Origin: Flavobacteriales bacterium
GTDB taxonomy: Bacteria > Bacteroidota > Bacteroidia > Flavobacteriales_F > PHOS-HE28
Assembly: GCA_016712535.1 (NCBI GenBank)
Contig: JADJQW010000002.1
Span: forward strand, 1,674,001-1,738,000
DNA length: 64,000 nt
Direction: 5' to 3'
Shown here piece by piece: positions 25,058 to 34,454 of the stretch. The notes beneath the pieces are model-generated. The model did no database searches and was not told the DNA's origin. It worked only from the letters and a program-made list of their open reading frames with translations. The position numbers and the translations under genes are program-made. The first letter of the stretch is position 1. Each line of letters opens with the position of its first letter.

Positions 25058-25599
25058 GGCCGATCGAGCGCCACCCGCTTGAATCGGTAGCTGAAACCGC
25101 GCATTGCTCCATCCTTGCCCTGGCCGCTCACGCGCGCGATCCAATCGCCATTGGCTTGCAGGGCGTACGCGATGCGCTGCGGGAAGTCGTGCGCCGGGTT
25201 CTCGAACACCATGCTATCGCCGATGCATGAGGTGAGCGGGAAGCGCACCGTTCCCCCTTCGTTCTGCGAGGGCACGCGCACATTGTAGCTCACATGTCCG
25301 GCGCTGTCATAGGCGAGAGCAATGTGTTCTATGAAAACGGTGTCCTTCTCCACCATCACGAAGCCGAGACCGGAGTAGAACGCATCATCGGTCCGGCGCC
25401 AGATCTCGTGCACCAGCGCGCCGGGCTCGCTCACGGAATCGGTCCACGCGCCCATGAGCTTCAGCACCAGATCGCTGTAGTGTATGCTCATGCTGTCCGT
25501 TGGCGGCTTGTCCGGGGCAGCATCGGTGGCAGGAGAAGGAGATGTGCCGCACGCCGTCCAGAGCATTGCGAATAGCGCGAGCGGAAGTAGTTGCCTCAT
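25054..25599 (-). CDS. DUF6265-like lipoprotein
   Basis: The 181-residue protein has a lipoprotein signal (LLPLALFAMLWTAC, Cys 17) followed by a Pro/Ala linker. The beta-rich domain contains WRRTDDAFYSGLGF, VRFPLTSCIGDSMVFENPAHDFPQRIAY and a closing RFKRV, the pattern of DUF6265 proteins of Bacteroidota. Function is unknown. The start overlaps the thioesterase stop by 4 bp, so it is the last gene of a DUF349-thioesterase-DUF6265 unit. Confidence 0.75.
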   Translation of the reverse strand: MRQLLPLALFAMLWTACGTSPSPATDAAPDKPPTDSMSIHYSDLVLKLMGAWTDSVSEPGALVHEIWRRTDDAFYSGLGFVMVEKDTVFIEHIALAYDSAGHVSYNVRVPSQNEGGTVRFPLTSCIGDSMVFENPAHDFPQRIAYALQANGDWIARVSGQGKDGAMRGFSYRFKRVALDRP

Positions 25600-26030
25600 G
25601 CGGCGAAGCTATTGCCCTGCAGGTGCGCGATCGCATTGCGGACCGCATCCGGCACGCGCACCTTGGCATCAGCGCGGTAATCGTACATCACCTGCACGCT
25701 GGTGCCAGCGGCTACGATGGCGCCGTCTTCGGTGGTGATCTCGTAGGCCATGGTGAAGCTGGTGTTCCCTAATGCGGTGCAGCCGCAGCGCACGGTGAGC
25801 TTGGCGGGCCATTCCACGGGCCGCCGGAAATCGCAGGTGGTGCTGGCGAGGATCACGCCGATGCCATGCCGTGCATGCGAGTCCAGCACGCCGATGCGGT
25901 CGAGGTAGTGCATGCGCACGCTCTCGAAATAGCGGAAGTACACCACATTGTTCAGGTGCCCGAAGGCATCCTGCTCGCCCCAGGCCACTGGGACCTCGAT
26001 GCTGACTTTGAGCGGGGAGGCCGTGCTCAC
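25596..26030 (-). CDS. Acyl-CoA thioesterase, hot-dog fold (4HBT / YbgC-FadM type)
   Basis: The 144-residue single hot-dog domain has VAWGEQDAFGHLNNVVYFRYFE, in which the Asp-Ala-Phe-Gly-His-Leu-Asn catalytic loop of the 4HBT family is clear. It hydrolyses acyl-CoA thioesters; chain length is not predictable. The start overlaps the DUF349 gene stop by 4 bp (26027-26030) and its own stop overlaps the next gene. Confidence 0.9.
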   Translation of the reverse strand: MSTASPLKVSIEVPVAWGEQDAFGHLNNVVYFRYFESVRMHYLDRIGVLDSHARHGIGVILASTTCDFRRPVEWPAKLTVRCGCTALGNTSFTMAYEITTEDGAIVAAGTSVQVMYDYRADAKVRVPDAVRNAIAHLQGNSFAA

Positions 26031-27784
26031 CGGAGTTCCTTCACCAGTTCGCGGTGCTGTCCCTTGAGGCGTTCCACATCGCGGGCGAGCTTGTCGATCT
26101 TCTTCTGCATCTCCTGCTTCATGGCCTCGCCGCTGGCGCTCTTGAAGTTGAACATGCCCATGTTGCGCTCCATCTGCCTCATTTCGCCTTCGAGCTCCTC
26201 GATCTTGCGCTTCACGAAACGGCTCTCGCGCTCGATCTGGAACTTGCCGTCGGGGCCGCTCTTCATCTCCTCCACATGGCCTTGGAAGCGCAGCCGCATG
26301 CGCTCATCGGCCTCCACCTTCAGCTTGCCGTAGTGCTTGTCCAGCGCGGCGCGGTACTTCTCGTTGAGCTTGTCGAAGTCGCGCGGTGAAACGCGGCCGC
26401 TGTTCATCCAGCGCAGGCTGAAGGCCTTCAGCGCCTCGATGTCCTTGTTGCGCTCGCCGCTGTGCTCGAAGGCCTCGATCTCCGCGAGCAGCGCCTCCTT
26501 GGCCTGCACGTTCGTGGCCTGCTCGGCATCCTGCTGCTCGAAGGTCTTCTTGCGGTTCTGGAAGAAGGCGTCGCACGCCTCGCGGAACTTGTTCCAGAGC
26601 TTGTTCTCGTCGCGCGGACCGGCGCTGCCCGCTTCCTTCCACTGCTGCTGCAGCGTCTTGAGGCGGTCGGCGGTGCGCTTCCACTCGGTGCTGTCCTTCA
26701 GCGCGATGGCCTCGGTGAGCAGGGCCTGCTTCTTCTCGCGAGCGGCCTTGTACTGGTCCTTGAGCGCATCGAACCAGGCGCGCTTGGCGGTGAAGAACGC
26801 GTTGCATTGGTCGCGGAACTCCTTCCACACGCGCTCGTTGTCCTTCTTGGTGGCGAATCCGATGCTCTTCCAGCCGTTCTGCAGTTCCAGCACCTGGTCG
26901 GTGAGTTCCTTCCAGTCCTTCATGCTCTGCGCCTGCATCGTGGCGGTGATTGCCTGCACCTTCTCCACCAGGGCCTGCTTCGCAGCGAGGTTGGTCTCGT
27001 GCTCGGAGCGACGAGCGCGGTAGTGCTCGTTGATCTTGTCGTACACCGTGCGCGTGGCGTTCCAGAACCCGTCGCGGATCGACTCCCATTCCTCCTTGAC
27101 GGTGGGGCCGATGTGCTGCCACTCATCCTGGTACTTCCGGATGTGGATCTCCATCTCGCGAACCGATGCGGCACTGGAGGCATCCATGAGCGCCAGTGCC
27201 TGGACATCGCTCACCAGGGCCTGCTTGAGCCCGGTGTTCTTGCGCAGGTCGTGGTCGCGGAGCTCCTTGTAGATGCGGATGTGGTAGAAGAACTCATCGA
27301 GGAGGTGGCTGTAATCGCGCTGGAGTTCGCGGTAGGCCTGCGCGGGCACGGATCCGATGGCCTTCCATCGCTCCTGCAGCTCCTTCAGCTTGTTGAAGGC
27401 CGTGCCGATGTTCTCTTCACCGGTGATCATGGCCTTCATCTCCTCCATCACGGCCAGCTTCGCTGCAAGGTTCGCAGCCTCTTCCTTCTGCTTGCGGCGA
27501 CGGATCTCGTTCACCCGCTGGTTGTAGGCGTCGAGGAGCTGCTTGAAGCGCTTGTCCTCCTCGTCATGCAGCGGAGCGGATTCAATGGCTGTCGGCGTTG
27601 TGCCATCCGCTGTGGCATCAGCTGGAGCGGCTTCGCTTTCGGGCTGCCCGGCATGCTGGTGCTGCGATGCCACGAGCGACTCGTAGGCCTCCTTGGTCAC
27701 TTCCACCGCTTCGGCGGCAGCTTCGACATCCTCTTGGGAAACGATTTCCTCGAGCCGCGCGAGCAGCTCTGCTTTGGTGGCCAT
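26027..27784 (-). CDS. DUF349-repeat protein
   Basis: The 585-residue, highly charged alpha-helical protein starts at MATKAELLARLEEIV (ATG 27784). Several DUF349 repeats are recognisable by the Trp-Lys pattern (LQERWKAIGSVP, WQHIGPTVKEEWESIRDGFW, LQQQWKEAGSAGPRDENKLWNKF). The C-terminal 150 residues form a Lys/Glu-rich coiled coil. DUF349 proteins are large cytoplasmic proteins of unclear role. A TATATTCG box lies at 27823-27830. Confidence 0.9.
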   Translation of the reverse strand: MATKAELLARLEEIVSQEDVEAAAEAVEVTKEAYESLVASQHQHAGQPESEAAPADATADGTTPTAIESAPLHDEEDKRFKQLLDAYNQRVNEIRRRKQKEEAANLAAKLAVMEEMKAMITGEENIGTAFNKLKELQERWKAIGSVPAQAYRELQRDYSHLLDEFFYHIRIYKELRDHDLRKNTGLKQALVSDVQALALMDASSAASVREMEIHIRKYQDEWQHIGPTVKEEWESIRDGFWNATRTVYDKINEHYRARRSEHETNLAAKQALVEKVQAITATMQAQSMKDWKELTDQVLELQNGWKSIGFATKKDNERVWKEFRDQCNAFFTAKRAWFDALKDQYKAAREKKQALLTEAIALKDSTEWKRTADRLKTLQQQWKEAGSAGPRDENKLWNKFREACDAFFQNRKKTFEQQDAEQATNVQAKEALLAEIEAFEHSGERNKDIEALKAFSLRWMNSGRVSPRDFDKLNEKYRAALDKHYGKLKVEADERMRLRFQGHVEEMKSGPDGKFQIERESRFVKRKIEELEGEMRQMERNMGMFNFKSASGEAMKQEMQKKIDKLARDVERLKGQHRELVKELR

Positions 27785-27822
27785 GCGATCGGTGCGGATA
27801 GGCCTTTCTGGCCCGGACGTCG

Positions 27823-27830
27823 CGAATATA
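27823..27830 (-). promoter_or_regulatory. Candidate -7 element (TATATTCG) of the DUF349 operon
   Basis: It reads TATATTCG on the minus strand, 38 nt before ATG 27784 and 30 nt after the SpoIIE gene stop. Confidence 0.45.
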
Positions 27831-27859
27831 GAGGGGGCCTTTCGCTTGGAGGTCATGGC

Positions 27860-29308
27860 TCACACAGCGAGGCCCAGCAGGCATACGTCGTCCACCTGCT
27901 CTTCGGCGCCTTTCCATTCAAGGAATGCCGCTTCCAGCAGTTCGGCCTGGCGCTCGAGGGATTCGTGCTGGTGGGCTTCGATCAGCTGGTGCAGCCGGGC
28001 CGCCATGAAGCGCTTGCGCTCAGGACCGCCGAATTGGTCCACATAGCCATCGCTGAACAGGTAGATGCGATCGCCGGCATGGTACGCCAGCTTGTGGCAG
28101 GTGAATCGGCGCTCGAGCTCGAGGTGCGCGCCGCCCACGGGCTTGCGGTCGCCGTTGATCACGGAGAGCTGCCCATCGTGCAGCCAATACAAGGGGCGGA
28201 AGGCGCCGGCGTAGAGGATCTCGCGCTGGCGCCTATCGATGCGGCACAAGGCGATGTCCATGCCGTCGCCTCCTCCGCGGCGTTGGCCTTGTTGGTGCAG
28301 GGTGGTCACGAGGCGCGTATTCAGCAGGGTGAGCAGCTCAGCCGGGTCCTTATCCACGTTGGCGGGCACGATCTCATTGAGCAGCGAACAGCCGATGGCG
28401 GCCATCATGGCGCCGGGCAGGCCGTGGCCGGTAGCGTCGCCGGCAGCCACGATGCACGTATCCGGCCCGATGCGGTAGCACCAGTGGAAATCGCCGCTCA
28501 CCAGGTCCTTGGGCCGATCGATCACGAAGGCGCCATCGAAGAGGTCGCGGTAGGCTGAAGGCGGTGGCACCAACGCGCGCTGGATTTTCCCGGCGTAGGC
28601 GATGCTGTCCGTGATGTCCAGGTTGCGCGAGGCGAGGGCGATGCGGTCCGCCTCGGTGGCCTGCACCCAGCGCCCCACGGAGCGGAAGAGCACGATGGCG
28701 GCCAGGCCGAAGAGCGCCACCGCGATGGCGATGTTGCGCCAGAGTGCTGCATGGGCGGCCGAAACGGCGGTCGATTCGTCCATGCGCGCCACGATCACCG
28801 ACGTGGGGGCGCCGGTCTGTTCATCGCGCAGCGGCTCAACCGCCAGCAATTCACCCGCTTCGGACGCGCGGCCTCCGGTTTCATAGCGTTCCTGCAGTCC
28901 GGTCTCTGATCCATGCGCAGCGCGGAAGCGCGGCTGTTCCTCCGATGTGGCCACCACCACGAATTGTCCGCGCTCATCCTTCGCCACCAGCAGCAACGGA
29001 TGCTCCATGGCGTTGCGCAGGGCGGCTTTGCGCAGCTGCTCATGCACCACGTAATAGCGGGCGTCCTGCGTGTTCTTGATGATGAGCCCCGGTGCGGGGT
29101 ACTTCTCAAGCAGCAGGACGGCATGACGAGCGGGCACCTGATCGGCGAGCGATGCAGCGATGGCTGAAAGCCGTTCGAGCGCCTCCTCGCGCTGGCTCTT
29201 CAGCTCGTGCCAGTGAGCGGTGCCGATCAGTGCCGCGCACAGCATGAAGAGGGTGCCATAGAGCACGATCAGGATCCTGCGCGAGCCGCTGGTGTTCCGG
29301 TTGGTCAA
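27860..29308 (-). CDS. Membrane sensor with SpoIIE-type protein phosphatase domain
   Basis: The 482-residue protein has a transmembrane helix at about 11-31, an extracytoplasmic sensor region to about 200, a second helix (IAIAVALFGLAAIVLF), then a coupling helix (AYAGKIQRALVPP) and a PP2C/SpoIIE domain (DLVSGDFHW, AAGDATGHGLPGAMMAAIG, LFSDGYVDQFGG) with the metal-binding aspartates. It would dephosphorylate a Ser-phosphorylated partner such as an anti-anti-sigma factor; none is encoded nearby. The start appears to be TTG 29308, since upstream in-frame ATGs are absent. Confidence 0.88.
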   Translation of the reverse strand: MTNRNTSGSRRILIVLYGTLFMLCAALIGTAHWHELKSQREEALERLSAIAASLADQVPARHAVLLLEKYPAPGLIIKNTQDARYYVVHEQLRKAALRNAMEHPLLLVAKDERGQFVVVATSEEQPRFRAAHGSETGLQERYETGGRASEAGELLAVEPLRDEQTGAPTSVIVARMDESTAVSAAHAALWRNIAIAVALFGLAAIVLFRSVGRWVQATEADRIALASRNLDITDSIAYAGKIQRALVPPPSAYRDLFDGAFVIDRPKDLVSGDFHWCYRIGPDTCIVAAGDATGHGLPGAMMAAIGCSLLNEIVPANVDKDPAELLTLLNTRLVTTLHQQGQRRGGGDGMDIALCRIDRRQREILYAGAFRPLYWLHDGQLSVINGDRKPVGGAHLELERRFTCHKLAYHAGDRIYLFSDGYVDQFGGPERKRFMAARLHQLIEAHQHESLERQAELLEAAFLEWKGAEEQVDDVCLLGLAV

Positions 29309-29388
29309 AGCCTCACAGGCCGCGCGCTTGGCTGCGGCGGGGCTTCATACGGGCTCGGGCGCCCAAGGTTGGCCCAAGGCTCTGGGCA

Positions 29389-30183
29389 TCAAGGCCAGAG
29401 GATGCTCAGGCCGTTGTTGGCCATGTGCAGCGCTATGGGCACCAGCAGGCTGCCCGTGCGCGCGCGGGCATAGCCCAGCACGATGCCCATGGGCAGGATC
29501 AGCAGCATGATGGGCAGGCTGTACTGCAGGTGCATGAGCGCGAACACGCCGGCGGTGATCGCCACGCTCACGTGCTCATCCGCGATGTGGCGCACCGCCC
29601 CGAAAAGCAGCCCGCGCAGCAGCAATTCCTCGAATAGCGGACCAAGGATGGCGACGCCGACCACGAGCATTGGCCAGTTCGTGGTGGACTCGATGACCTG
29701 TTTCATGAAATCCGTGGTGAACGCCGGGGACACCATCGCGAGCAATTCGATGGCCACGGCCACCAGTGCGAACAGCCCGATGAAGATGGCCATCTGCTTC
29801 GCTCTTGGCAATCGCAATCCGAGCAAGGCACGGAACCGGTCTCGCTTCCACAGCCAGCATGTGAGCAGGATGAAGGCTGCTCCGATGCCGCCGCTCCAAG
29901 CGGATTCGAGTCCGACCAGGTCGCCGTTGAATTGAAGCTCCACCATGCGCTCCTTGAAGGCTGGGTCCTCGAGCAGGTCGAAGGAGAAGGATTGCCCGGC
30001 GAATCCGGGCGATCGCGCGATCATCCCGCGGATGAACACCACCGATTGAGCGATGAAGAAGACCATGAACGCGAAGCCGAAGAGCGCCACGCCCATGCTG
30101 AACTCCAGGCTGGGCGGACGTCCGGGGTCGGTGCTCAGGAAATCATCGGAGCGCTGCTCCGGACCGGAAGGGCTTTCCATCAA
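29389..30183 (-). CDS. CPBP-family intramembrane glutamic endopeptidase
   Basis: The roughly 264-residue multi-pass protein carries the Abi/CPBP motifs EELLLRGLLFGAVRH (EExxxR) and FALMHLQ (conserved His), as in Rce1-like prenyl-protein peptidases. An Arg/Glu-rich cytoplasmic N-terminus precedes the first helix. If ATG 30183 is used it overlaps the upstream hutI 3' end by 41 bp; ATG 30180 or an internal Met at 30096 are alternatives. The substrate is unknown. Confidence 0.85.
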   Translation of the reverse strand: MMESPSGPEQRSDDFLSTDPGRPPSLEFSMGVALFGFAFMVFFIAQSVVFIRGMIARSPGFAGQSFSFDLLEDPAFKERMVELQFNGDLVGLESAWSGGIGAAFILLTCWLWKRDRFRALLGLRLPRAKQMAIFIGLFALVAVAIELLAMVSPAFTTDFMKQVIESTTNWPMLVVGVAILGPLFEELLLRGLLFGAVRHIADEHVSVAITAGVFALMHLQYSLPIMLLILPMGIVLGYARARTGSLLVPIALHMANNGLSILWP

Positions 30184-31420
30184 TGATCACGGTGTCGATA
30201 TGGTCGGTGCCGAAGGCATAGGGCAGGTAGGCCAGCGAAGGCGCTTCCCGGGTGATGATGAAAGAGGCGCGCTTGCCCACGGTGAGGCTGCCAAGCTGGT
30301 CTTGGAGCTGCATGGCCGCAGCGGCGTTGATCGTAAGCGCTGTGATGGCCTCCTCCGGCAGCATGCGCAGCTGGATGCAGGCGAGGGACAGCACCAGGTT
30401 CAGGTTCCCGCTCGGCGTGCTGCCGGGGTTGTGGTCGCTGGCTAATGCCACTGGAAGGCCGTTGTCAAGGAGCGCGCGTGCCGGTGCATAGGGAATGCGG
30501 AGGAAGAAGGAGCACGAGGGGAGCAGGGTGGGGATGGGGCCAGCTGCACCGGCCGCGACCAAGGCCTCCAGGTCCGCGGCTTCCATCACCTCCAAGTGGT
30601 CGACGCTCAGGGCACGGTGCGCGATGGCTGCTTGGATGCCGCCGATGCTGGTGAATTGGTTCACGTGCACTTTCCCTGGAAGGCCATGCGATGAGCCAGT
30701 CGCGAGCACGCGCTCCGTCTCCGCCACCGTGAAGTAGTTGGTCTCGCAGAATGCATCCACGAAATCGGCGAGCTGCTCATCGGCTACCTGCGGGATCAGC
30801 TGTTCGCAGATGAGGTCGAGGTAGGCCGCGCGGTCTTCCTTGAATTCTGCGGGCAGGGCATGCGCCGCGAGCAAGGTGGTCTTCACTTGCAAGGGCAGTT
30901 CCGCCGCCAAGCGCTTCGCCACGCGCAGCATCTTCAGCTCGCTTTCCAGCGATAGGCCATAGCCGCTCTTGATCTCCACGGCCACCGTGCCTTGCGCCAT
31001 CATCGCCTCCAGGCGCGCCTTCGACCGTTCGAAGAGCTCATCCTCATCCATGGCGCGCAGTTTCGCGGCGCTGTTGAGGATGCCGCCGCCGCGCGCCGCG
31101 ATCTCCTGGTAGCTCAGGCCCTTGATCTTGTCCACGAACTCCTCCTCCCGCGGCGCCGCGAACACCGTATGCGTGTGCGGGTCGCACCAGCCGGGCAGCA
31201 CGTAGCGGCCGCTGGCATCGATCACGGTGAGATCGCTCCAATCCGCGACGCCGGGGAATTCGCTCATGGTGCCGAGCGCCGCGATGCGTCCTGCTTCGAT
31301 CAGCATCCAGCCATCGACGATGATCGGCAGCCTCGCCATCTCGGCACCGGCCACGCGCTGAACGCCTGCAGGGAAAGCGCCCACGAGCGCTTTAGCGTTC
31401 TTGATCAGCAGGCGCGGCAT
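30143..31420 (-). CDS. hutI: Imidazolonepropionase
   Basis: The 425-residue amidohydrolase shows the metal site CDPHTHTVFAAPREEEF, the central KSGYGL, and later LASDHNPGSTPS and EEAITALTINAAAAM. HutI hydrolyses imidazolone-5-propionate to formimidoyl-glutamate in histidine degradation; the other hut genes are not in this window. ATG 31420 (MPRLLIKNAKALVG) is chosen over an upstream ATG because a TTTCTTTG box lies 4 nt before it. It is divergent from aroC. Confidence 0.93.
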   Translation of the reverse strand: MPRLLIKNAKALVGAFPAGVQRVAGAEMARLPIIVDGWMLIEAGRIAALGTMSEFPGVADWSDLTVIDASGRYVLPGWCDPHTHTVFAAPREEEFVDKIKGLSYQEIAARGGGILNSAAKLRAMDEDELFERSKARLEAMMAQGTVAVEIKSGYGLSLESELKMLRVAKRLAAELPLQVKTTLLAAHALPAEFKEDRAAYLDLICEQLIPQVADEQLADFVDAFCETNYFTVAETERVLATGSSHGLPGKVHVNQFTSIGGIQAAIAHRALSVDHLEVMEAADLEALVAAGAAGPIPTLLPSCSFFLRIPYAPARALLDNGLPVALASDHNPGSTPSGNLNLVLSLACIQLRMLPEEAITALTINAAAAMQLQDQLGSLTVGKRASFIITREAPSLAYLPYAFGTDHIDTVIIDGKPFRSGAALR

Positions 31421-31424
31421 GGGG

Positions 31425-31432
31425 CAAAGAAA
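31425..31432 (-). promoter_or_regulatory. Candidate -7 element (TTTCTTTG) of hutI
   Basis: It reads TTTCTTTG on the minus strand, one mismatch to TAnnTTTG, and ends 4 nt before ATG 31420. Confidence 0.4.
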
Positions 31433-31451
31433 GGCAGCCACCTCCACCCGC

Positions 31452-31459
31452 TACTTTCG
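31452..31459 (+). promoter_or_regulatory. Candidate -7 element (TACTTTCG) of aroC
   Basis: TACTTTCG lies 28 nt before ATG 31488. It excludes an upstream in-frame start at 31401 and is divergent from the hutI promoter. Confidence 0.5.
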
Positions 31460-31487
31460 CCGACCCGGATTCACGGTTATCCTTCAC

Positions 31488-32627
31488 ATGCCCGGCAACA
31501 GCATCGGCCGACTCTTCCGCCTCACCACCTTCGGCGAGAGCCACGGTGCGGCCATCGGTGGCGTGGTCGATGGCTGCCCTGCCGGACTGAAGCTCGATTT
31601 TGATGCGGTTCAGCTTGAGCTGGATCGTCGGAGACCGGGCAGCACGTCGTTGGGAACCGCACGCGAGGAGGCCGATCGCGTGGAATGGCTCAGCGGGACC
31701 CACGAGGGCATCACCTTGGGCACGCCCATCGCCTTCCTCATCCGCAACAGCGATGCGCGCAGCAGCGATTACGATGCGCTGAAGGACCTCTATCGCCCCG
31801 GCCACGCCGACTACACATGGGAGGGCAAGTACGGCCTGCGCGACCACCGTGGCGGAGGCCGCAGCAGCGCGCGCACCACGGCGGCCTGCGTGGTGGGTGG
31901 CGCCATTGCTCGCCAACTGATCGCGCGCGAAGGGATCGGCGTGCAAGCGTTCGTGAGCAGGGTTGGGGATGTGGCAATGGAGGCCCTGCCCGCGGACATC
32001 GGCACCGCATGGGCGAATGACGCACGGTGCCCGGATGGCGCAGTGGCCGGTCGCATGAAAGCGCTGATCGAGCAGGTGCGCGCCGAAGGCGACAGCATCG
32101 GCGGCATCGTCTCCTGCATAGCCACCGGCATGCCCGTTGGTCTGGGCGAACCGGTCTTCGATAAGATCGATGCAGACCTGGCCAAGGCCATGCTCTCGAT
32201 CAACGCGGCGAAGGGCTTCCAGATCGGCAGCGGCTTCGCCAGTGCACGCATGTGCGGGTCCAAGAACAACGATGAGTTGGGCTTGGGCTGGGCCGACGAG
32301 CACAGGAGGATCCTTCCCGAGGGTGCGCGCGTGCTGCGGCCTGCCATCCGGGCTCGCACCAATCACGCGGGCGGCAGTCTGGGCGGCATCTCCAACGGAG
32401 AGGACTTGATGTTCGAAGTGGCCTTCAAGCCGCCCGCCACCATCGGCAAGGCGCAGCGCACGGTGAACAAGGACCTTGAGGAAGTGCTGTTGGAGGCGAA
32501 AGGGCGCCACGATCCCTGCGTGGTGCCGCGCGCGGTGCCCATCGTGGAGGCCATGGCGTGCATGGTGCTCGCCGACCACATGCTGCGGCAGCGGACTGCA
32601 CGGATGGCAGCCCTCGGCGCGGTCTGA
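31488..32627 (+). CDS. aroC: Chorismate synthase
   Basis: The 379-residue enzyme starts MPGNSIGRLFRLTTFGESHG and contains the chorismate synthase signatures FGESHGAAIGG, YRPGHADYTWEGKYGLRDHRGGGRSSARTT (FMN/EPSP site) and GNDEL-like text (KNNDELGL), plus NHAGGSLGGISNG. It converts EPSP to chorismate using reduced FMN, the last common step of aromatic amino acid synthesis. The TGA is followed directly by the TAACTTGC box of the first glycosyltransferase. Confidence 0.97.
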   Translation: MPGNSIGRLFRLTTFGESHGAAIGGVVDGCPAGLKLDFDAVQLELDRRRPGSTSLGTAREEADRVEWLSGTHEGITLGTPIAFLIRNSDARSSDYDALKDLYRPGHADYTWEGKYGLRDHRGGGRSSARTTAACVVGGAIARQLIAREGIGVQAFVSRVGDVAMEALPADIGTAWANDARCPDGAVAGRMKALIEQVRAEGDSIGGIVSCIATGMPVGLGEPVFDKIDADLAKAMLSINAAKGFQIGSGFASARMCGSKNNDELGLGWADEHRRILPEGARVLRPAIRARTNHAGGSLGGISNGEDLMFEVAFKPPATIGKAQRTVNKDLEEVLLEAKGRHDPCVVPRAVPIVEAMACMVLADHMLRQRTARMAALGAV

Positions 32628-32635
32628 TAACTTGC
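32628..32635 (+). promoter_or_regulatory. Candidate -7 element (TAACTTGC) of the second glycan cluster
   Basis: TAACTTGC follows the aroC stop directly and lies 14 nt before ATG 32650. Confidence 0.4.
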
Positions 32636-32649
32636 CCCGCTATTCGGGC

Positions 32650-33726
32650 ATGCCACGCGTCACGGTCCTCATCACCCTGTTCAACAAAGGGGCTTTCGTG
32701 GAGGAAGCCGTACGCAGCGTGCTGGCCAGCGACTACAAGGACTTCGAGGTGCTCGTGATCGATGATGGCAGCACCGACCAGGGTCCTGAACGCGTGAGCG
32801 CGATCGGTGATGCGCGCATCAGGCTGATGCGGAGCGACCGGAACACGGGCAGGCCTGCGGCCGCGAACCGTGGATTCGATGCCGCGCAGGGCGAGTACGT
32901 CGCAGTGCTCGATGCCGATGACGTGATGCTGCCAGAGCGCCTCTCCCGCCAGGTGGATTTCCTCGATTCCCATCCGGACATCGATGCGGTGGGCAGCGCC
33001 ATGAGCGTCTTCGGGTCGAAGCAAGAGTTCTGGTCATGGCCCGCCGATGACCGCTTGGGCCGGAGCAAGCTGCTCTTCGGTGACCCGGTCTGCTACGGCA
33101 CCACCATGTTCCGCAGAGCCACGCTCGATGCGAATGCCCTGCGCTGTGACGAGAGTTGGCGCGCACCGGGCATGGATTTCCTCTTCTTGCTGCGCTGCGC
33201 GGCGCATATGCGCTTCGCGAATCTTCCGGAGCCCCTGACGCACTATCGCTTCGGTGAGCAGAACATGCGTCATGGGCACGATCCCTTGGAGGTGAAGGCC
33301 CGCATCTATGCTGGTGCTTTCCGCATCCTGGGCATCGAAGCGGGAGAGGAGGAGATCCGATTGCAGCTCATGCTTCATCGGCTCTTCAGGCGCGTGCCGG
33401 ATGCGGCCGATGTGGTCTCCCTTGCGAACTGGATCGCACGGCTGAAGGCCTGGAACCGTGAAACGGGCCACTTCCCCGAGGATGGCTTCGAGGCCGAACT
33501 GGATCGGCGATACAGGCGCCTCTTCTTCCTCATCGCCGACCGCAGGGTCGTTGCTCCCATCCTCCACATGCGTCACGGCGCGGGATTCACGGCTGGCAAT
33601 CTCACCTACTTGATCAAGGTCCTGCTTCGCCGGTTGCTCGGTTGGCGCCCTGACGAATCGGCTACGCCGGCGCAGCAGGTCCCTGAACCCGTCCGTGGCT
33701 CGCACATCGCCGCGCTGAACGCATGA
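32650..33726 (+). CDS. Family 2 glycosyltransferase
   Basis: The 358-residue GT2 begins MPRVTVLITLFNKGAFVEEAV. It has DDGSTDQGP and the metal-site DADDVMLPERLSRQ. The C-terminal 130 residues, Arg- and Trp-rich, resemble those of the GT2s at 35453 and 36480 (NLTYLIKVLLRRL). It starts the long plus-strand polysaccharide run; the next methyltransferase ATG overlaps its stop (33723-33726). Donor and acceptor are unknown. Confidence 0.9.
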   Translation: MPRVTVLITLFNKGAFVEEAVRSVLASDYKDFEVLVIDDGSTDQGPERVSAIGDARIRLMRSDRNTGRPAAANRGFDAAQGEYVAVLDADDVMLPERLSRQVDFLDSHPDIDAVGSAMSVFGSKQEFWSWPADDRLGRSKLLFGDPVCYGTTMFRRATLDANALRCDESWRAPGMDFLFLLRCAAHMRFANLPEPLTHYRFGEQNMRHGHDPLEVKARIYAGAFRILGIEAGEEEIRLQLMLHRLFRRVPDAADVVSLANWIARLKAWNRETGHFPEDGFEAELDRRYRRLFFLIADRRVVAPILHMRHGAGFTAGNLTYLIKVLLRRLLGWRPDESATPAQQVPEPVRGSHIAALNA

Positions 33727-34448
33727 GCCGCGCGCATCGCAAGCAGTTCGTCGGTATGCCGCTCAATGCGGATACGCAAGACCTGTATCATGTGCGGACT
33801 GCGATCCAGCGAGCGCTGACCGGTGCGCTGCCCAAGCTGCAAGGCACCTTCCTCGATGTAGGTTGCGGCGTGATGCCCTACCGCGAGATGATCCTGAAGG
33901 GCAGCAAGGTCGATCGATACATCGGCATGGACCTGCCCGTGAATGATGAGGCCAAGTACAAGGCCATCAGGCCCGACATCACTTGGGATGGCCTGAGCAT
34001 CCCGATGCCCGATGCCAGCGTGGATTGCGCCATGGCCACAGAGGTCCTGGAGCATTGCCCCGATCCGCTTGCCGTGCTGAAGGAGATTGGAAGGGTCTTG
34101 CGCCCGGGTGGGCACCTGGTGATCACGGTGCCCTTCCTTTGGCCATTGCACGATGCGCCCTACGACGAGCATCGCTACACGCCGTTCGCCCTTGAGCGCC
34201 TGCTCCGCGGCGCCGGATTCATCGAAGCCGAAGTGCGCGCGAGCGGTGGCTGGGACGCCAGTCTCGGCCAGATGATCGGCCTTTGGGTGATGCGGCGCCC
34301 GATGCCTTCTTCCCTCCGCTCGGTGATCAAGTGGATATCGTACCCGCTCGTCAGCTTGCTCTTGAGAAGGGACAAGGCCCCGAAGGGCGCTGAGCTCGAT
34401 TGGGTGATGATCACCGCGCTGAGTGCCGAGGCGCGCAAAGCGCAATAG
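33723..34448 (+). CDS. Class I SAM-dependent methyltransferase
   Basis: The 241-residue protein has the SAM motif FLDVGCGVMPYREMI, acidic post-motif YIGMDLPV, and DCAMATEVLEHCPDPLAVLKEIGRVLRPGGHLVITVPF, the classic methyltransf_11 layout. The C-terminal part includes a membrane-associating hydrophobic stretch (WISYPLVSLLL). Lying between GT2 genes, it probably methylates a glycan or its lipid carrier end (inference). Confidence 0.88.
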   Translation: MSRAHRKQFVGMPLNADTQDLYHVRTAIQRALTGALPKLQGTFLDVGCGVMPYREMILKGSKVDRYIGMDLPVNDEAKYKAIRPDITWDGLSIPMPDASVDCAMATEVLEHCPDPLAVLKEIGRVLRPGGHLVITVPFLWPLHDAPYDEHRYTPFALERLLRGAGFIEAEVRASGGWDASLGQMIGLWVMRRPMPSSLRSVIKWISYPLVSLLLRRDKAPKGAELDWVMITALSAEARKAQ

Positions 34449-34454
34449 TGCAGC

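Noticed and set aside
26462..28558. 698-codon open frame on the plus strand opposite DUF349 and SpoIIE genes
   Set aside because: It runs across two well-supported minus-strand genes and their promoter. The composition (Leu/Val/Gly-rich) has no domain and it is a GC shadow.
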